A stretch of DNA of 64,000 nt from Homoserinibacter sp. GY 40078 (GTDB taxonomy: Bacteria > Actinomycetota > Actinomycetes > Actinomycetales > Microbacteriaceae): contig NZ_VRTZ01000003.1 of the NCBI RefSeq assembly GCF_008017545.1, forward strand, positions 161,315 through 225,314. Reading direction: 5' to 3'. Both the position numbers and the translations under genes were made by a program. Below, one piece after another: positions 63,333 through 64,000 of the stretch. Positions within the stretch are counted from its first letter, which is position 1. Every line of letters begins with the position of its first letter. The notes under the pieces were generated by a model. The model was not told the origin of the DNA. It did no database searches and saw only the letters and a list, made by a program, of their open reading frames with translations.

Positions 63333-64000
63333 TCAGCGGAGGTCCCAGACGACCGTTCCGTCGGAGTGGATGTCGACCTGGAGCGGGATCGCTTCGCCCT
63401 CCGAGCTGAGCCCCGTGCACTCGACCGAGTCGACCTCGGCTCCGGTGATCGCGATCCCCTGAGGGCAGGCGACGCTCGCGATATCGATGCCCTCATCGGC
63501 GGCGCTGTCGACGATCGTCTGCTCGATGGAGGCCGTGTCCCAGGTGGTCATCGCCACGGCGAGCGAGAGCACGAGAGTGATCACGACGGCGGTGCTGCTC
63601 GCGAGGCCGAAGAGCAGCCCGGCCAGGGCGGCACCGAATCCGGCGTGAGCGCGGCGGGAGATGACGAGTCCCGCGATTCCCACGACGACCGCGACGAAGC
63701 CGAGCACGCTCGGCACGATGAGGATGCTTCCGAAGAAGACGAGCACGAGCGCCGCGAGCGAGCTGATGCCGGCCGAGAGGGCGAGGGCGGCGGGCTTGTT
63801 CGATCCGCGGAACTGGTGGGTCGCCTCGGGGACGTACATCGTGATGCCGTTGGGGGCCAGGCCGTCTTGGGGCAGCGGCATGCCCGGCCATCCCGGGGTC
63901 GAGGGCGAGAGGGCGGCGGGTGCGGCCGCCGGAGGGGCGGGCAGGGGAGCGAGCTCCGCGACGGGCTCGGGCGCGTGGATCGCCGCGCGGTAGCGGTTCG
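63333..64000 (-). CDS. Proline-rich membrane protein, N-terminus cut by the right edge
   Basis: The frame is open to the end of the window, with about 222 codons visible. The visible N-terminal part is rich in Pro and Ala (EPVAELAPLPAPPAAAPAAL). Then come three hydrophobic helices (about 50 residues apart from the Lys in SNKPAALALSAGISSLAALV) and a C-terminal outside domain of about 60 residues with two cysteines (VACPQG, VECTGL). It resembles DUF4190/DUF4333-type actinobacterial membrane proteins. An ATG at 63881 is inside the gene and is not needed as a start. Confidence 0.75.
   Translation of the reverse strand, partial: NRYRAAIHAPEPVAELAPLPAPPAAAPAALSPSTPGWPGMPLPQDGLAPNGITMYVPEATHQFRGSNKPAALALSAGISSLAALVLVFFGSILIVPSVLGFVAVVVGIAGLVISRRAHAGFGAALAGLLFGLASSTAVVITLVLSLAVAMTTWDTASIEQTIVDSAADEGIDIASVACPQGIAITGAEVDSVECTGLSSEGEAIPLQVDIHSDGTVVWDLR

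Overview
The window is high-GC DNA (about 70 percent by eye) from an actinobacterium, most likely a member of Microbacteriaceae. The evidence is an Lsr2 nucleoid protein, an AccD3-type carboxyltransferase, a DUF3515 lipoprotein, a housekeeping block in the order leuC-leuD-murA-plsC-gpsA-ddl-DUF3515-thiL-rsmD-recG-coaD, many genes that look leaderless, and sugar ABC operons without their own ATPase. I see no insertion sequence, prophage, CRISPR array or rRNA operon. One tRNA-Glu (CTC) is present. No gene-free stretch exceeds 300 bases.

Positions 1-6320 (minus strand): a tightly overlapping operon. It encodes a small secreted two-cysteine protein, two related lipoproteins, a lipoprotein adaptor, an ABC ATPase, a MacB/FtsX-type permease, a response regulator and a histidine kinase that runs off the left edge. 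It looks like an envelope-sensing or export system; its substrate is unknown. Two AGTGCA-containing palindromic repeats lie at its head.

Positions 6320-31600: a carbohydrate region. An IlvD/Edd-type sugar-acid dehydratase and a fumarylacetoacetase-fold partner (minus strand) diverge from a GH51 arabinofuranosidase and a broken GH5 gene (plus strand). Next comes a locus built around an IclR regulator. It has a secreted BNR_4-LamG protein and a GH99-like protein on the minus strand. On the plus strand are a 2-hydroxyacid dehydrogenase and a ten-gene operon: two sugar permeases, a binding lipoprotein, a sialidase-fold protein, KdgD, alpha-ketoglutarate semialdehyde dehydrogenase, glucarate dehydratase, a second GH99-like protein, an SGNH esterase and a secreted PL8 polysaccharide lyase. 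The enzymes fit capture of an acylated, glucuronate-containing polysaccharide and conversion of glucarate to 2-oxoglutarate. A shared GAAC-NN-GTTC operator precedes both halves. An endonuclease/phosphatase-family protein and a GAP/Sap membrane protein follow a strong terminator.

Positions 31600-36000: small housekeeping and regulatory genes (rhodanese, metallo-beta-lactamase-fold protein, diacylglycerol kinase-like protein, tRNA-Glu, DUF1801, ArsR with an SRPBCC protein, TetR). A 29-bp perfect inverted repeat lies at 32604-32668.

Positions 36000-48000: a TetR-flanked operon. It encodes an oligopeptide-type ABC importer with a fused permease-ATPase, a type-B carboxylesterase, a class III CoA-transferase, an AccD3-like carboxyltransferase and a GH3 glycosidase, almost all joined by 4-base start/stop overlaps. 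It reads as import and breakdown of an ester- or glycoside-linked compound that ends as a CoA thioester.

Positions 48000-64000: Lsr2, an SRAP protein, TerC behind a manganese (yybP-ykoY) riboswitch, an FHA protein, leuCD behind a leucine-rich leader peptide, then cell-wall, lipid, cofactor and repair genes. The last gene is a proline-rich membrane protein that runs off the right edge. Across the window at least a dozen genes carry a -10-like hexamer six to eight bases before the start codon and lack a Shine-Dalgarno sequence, which suggests widespread leaderless transcription.
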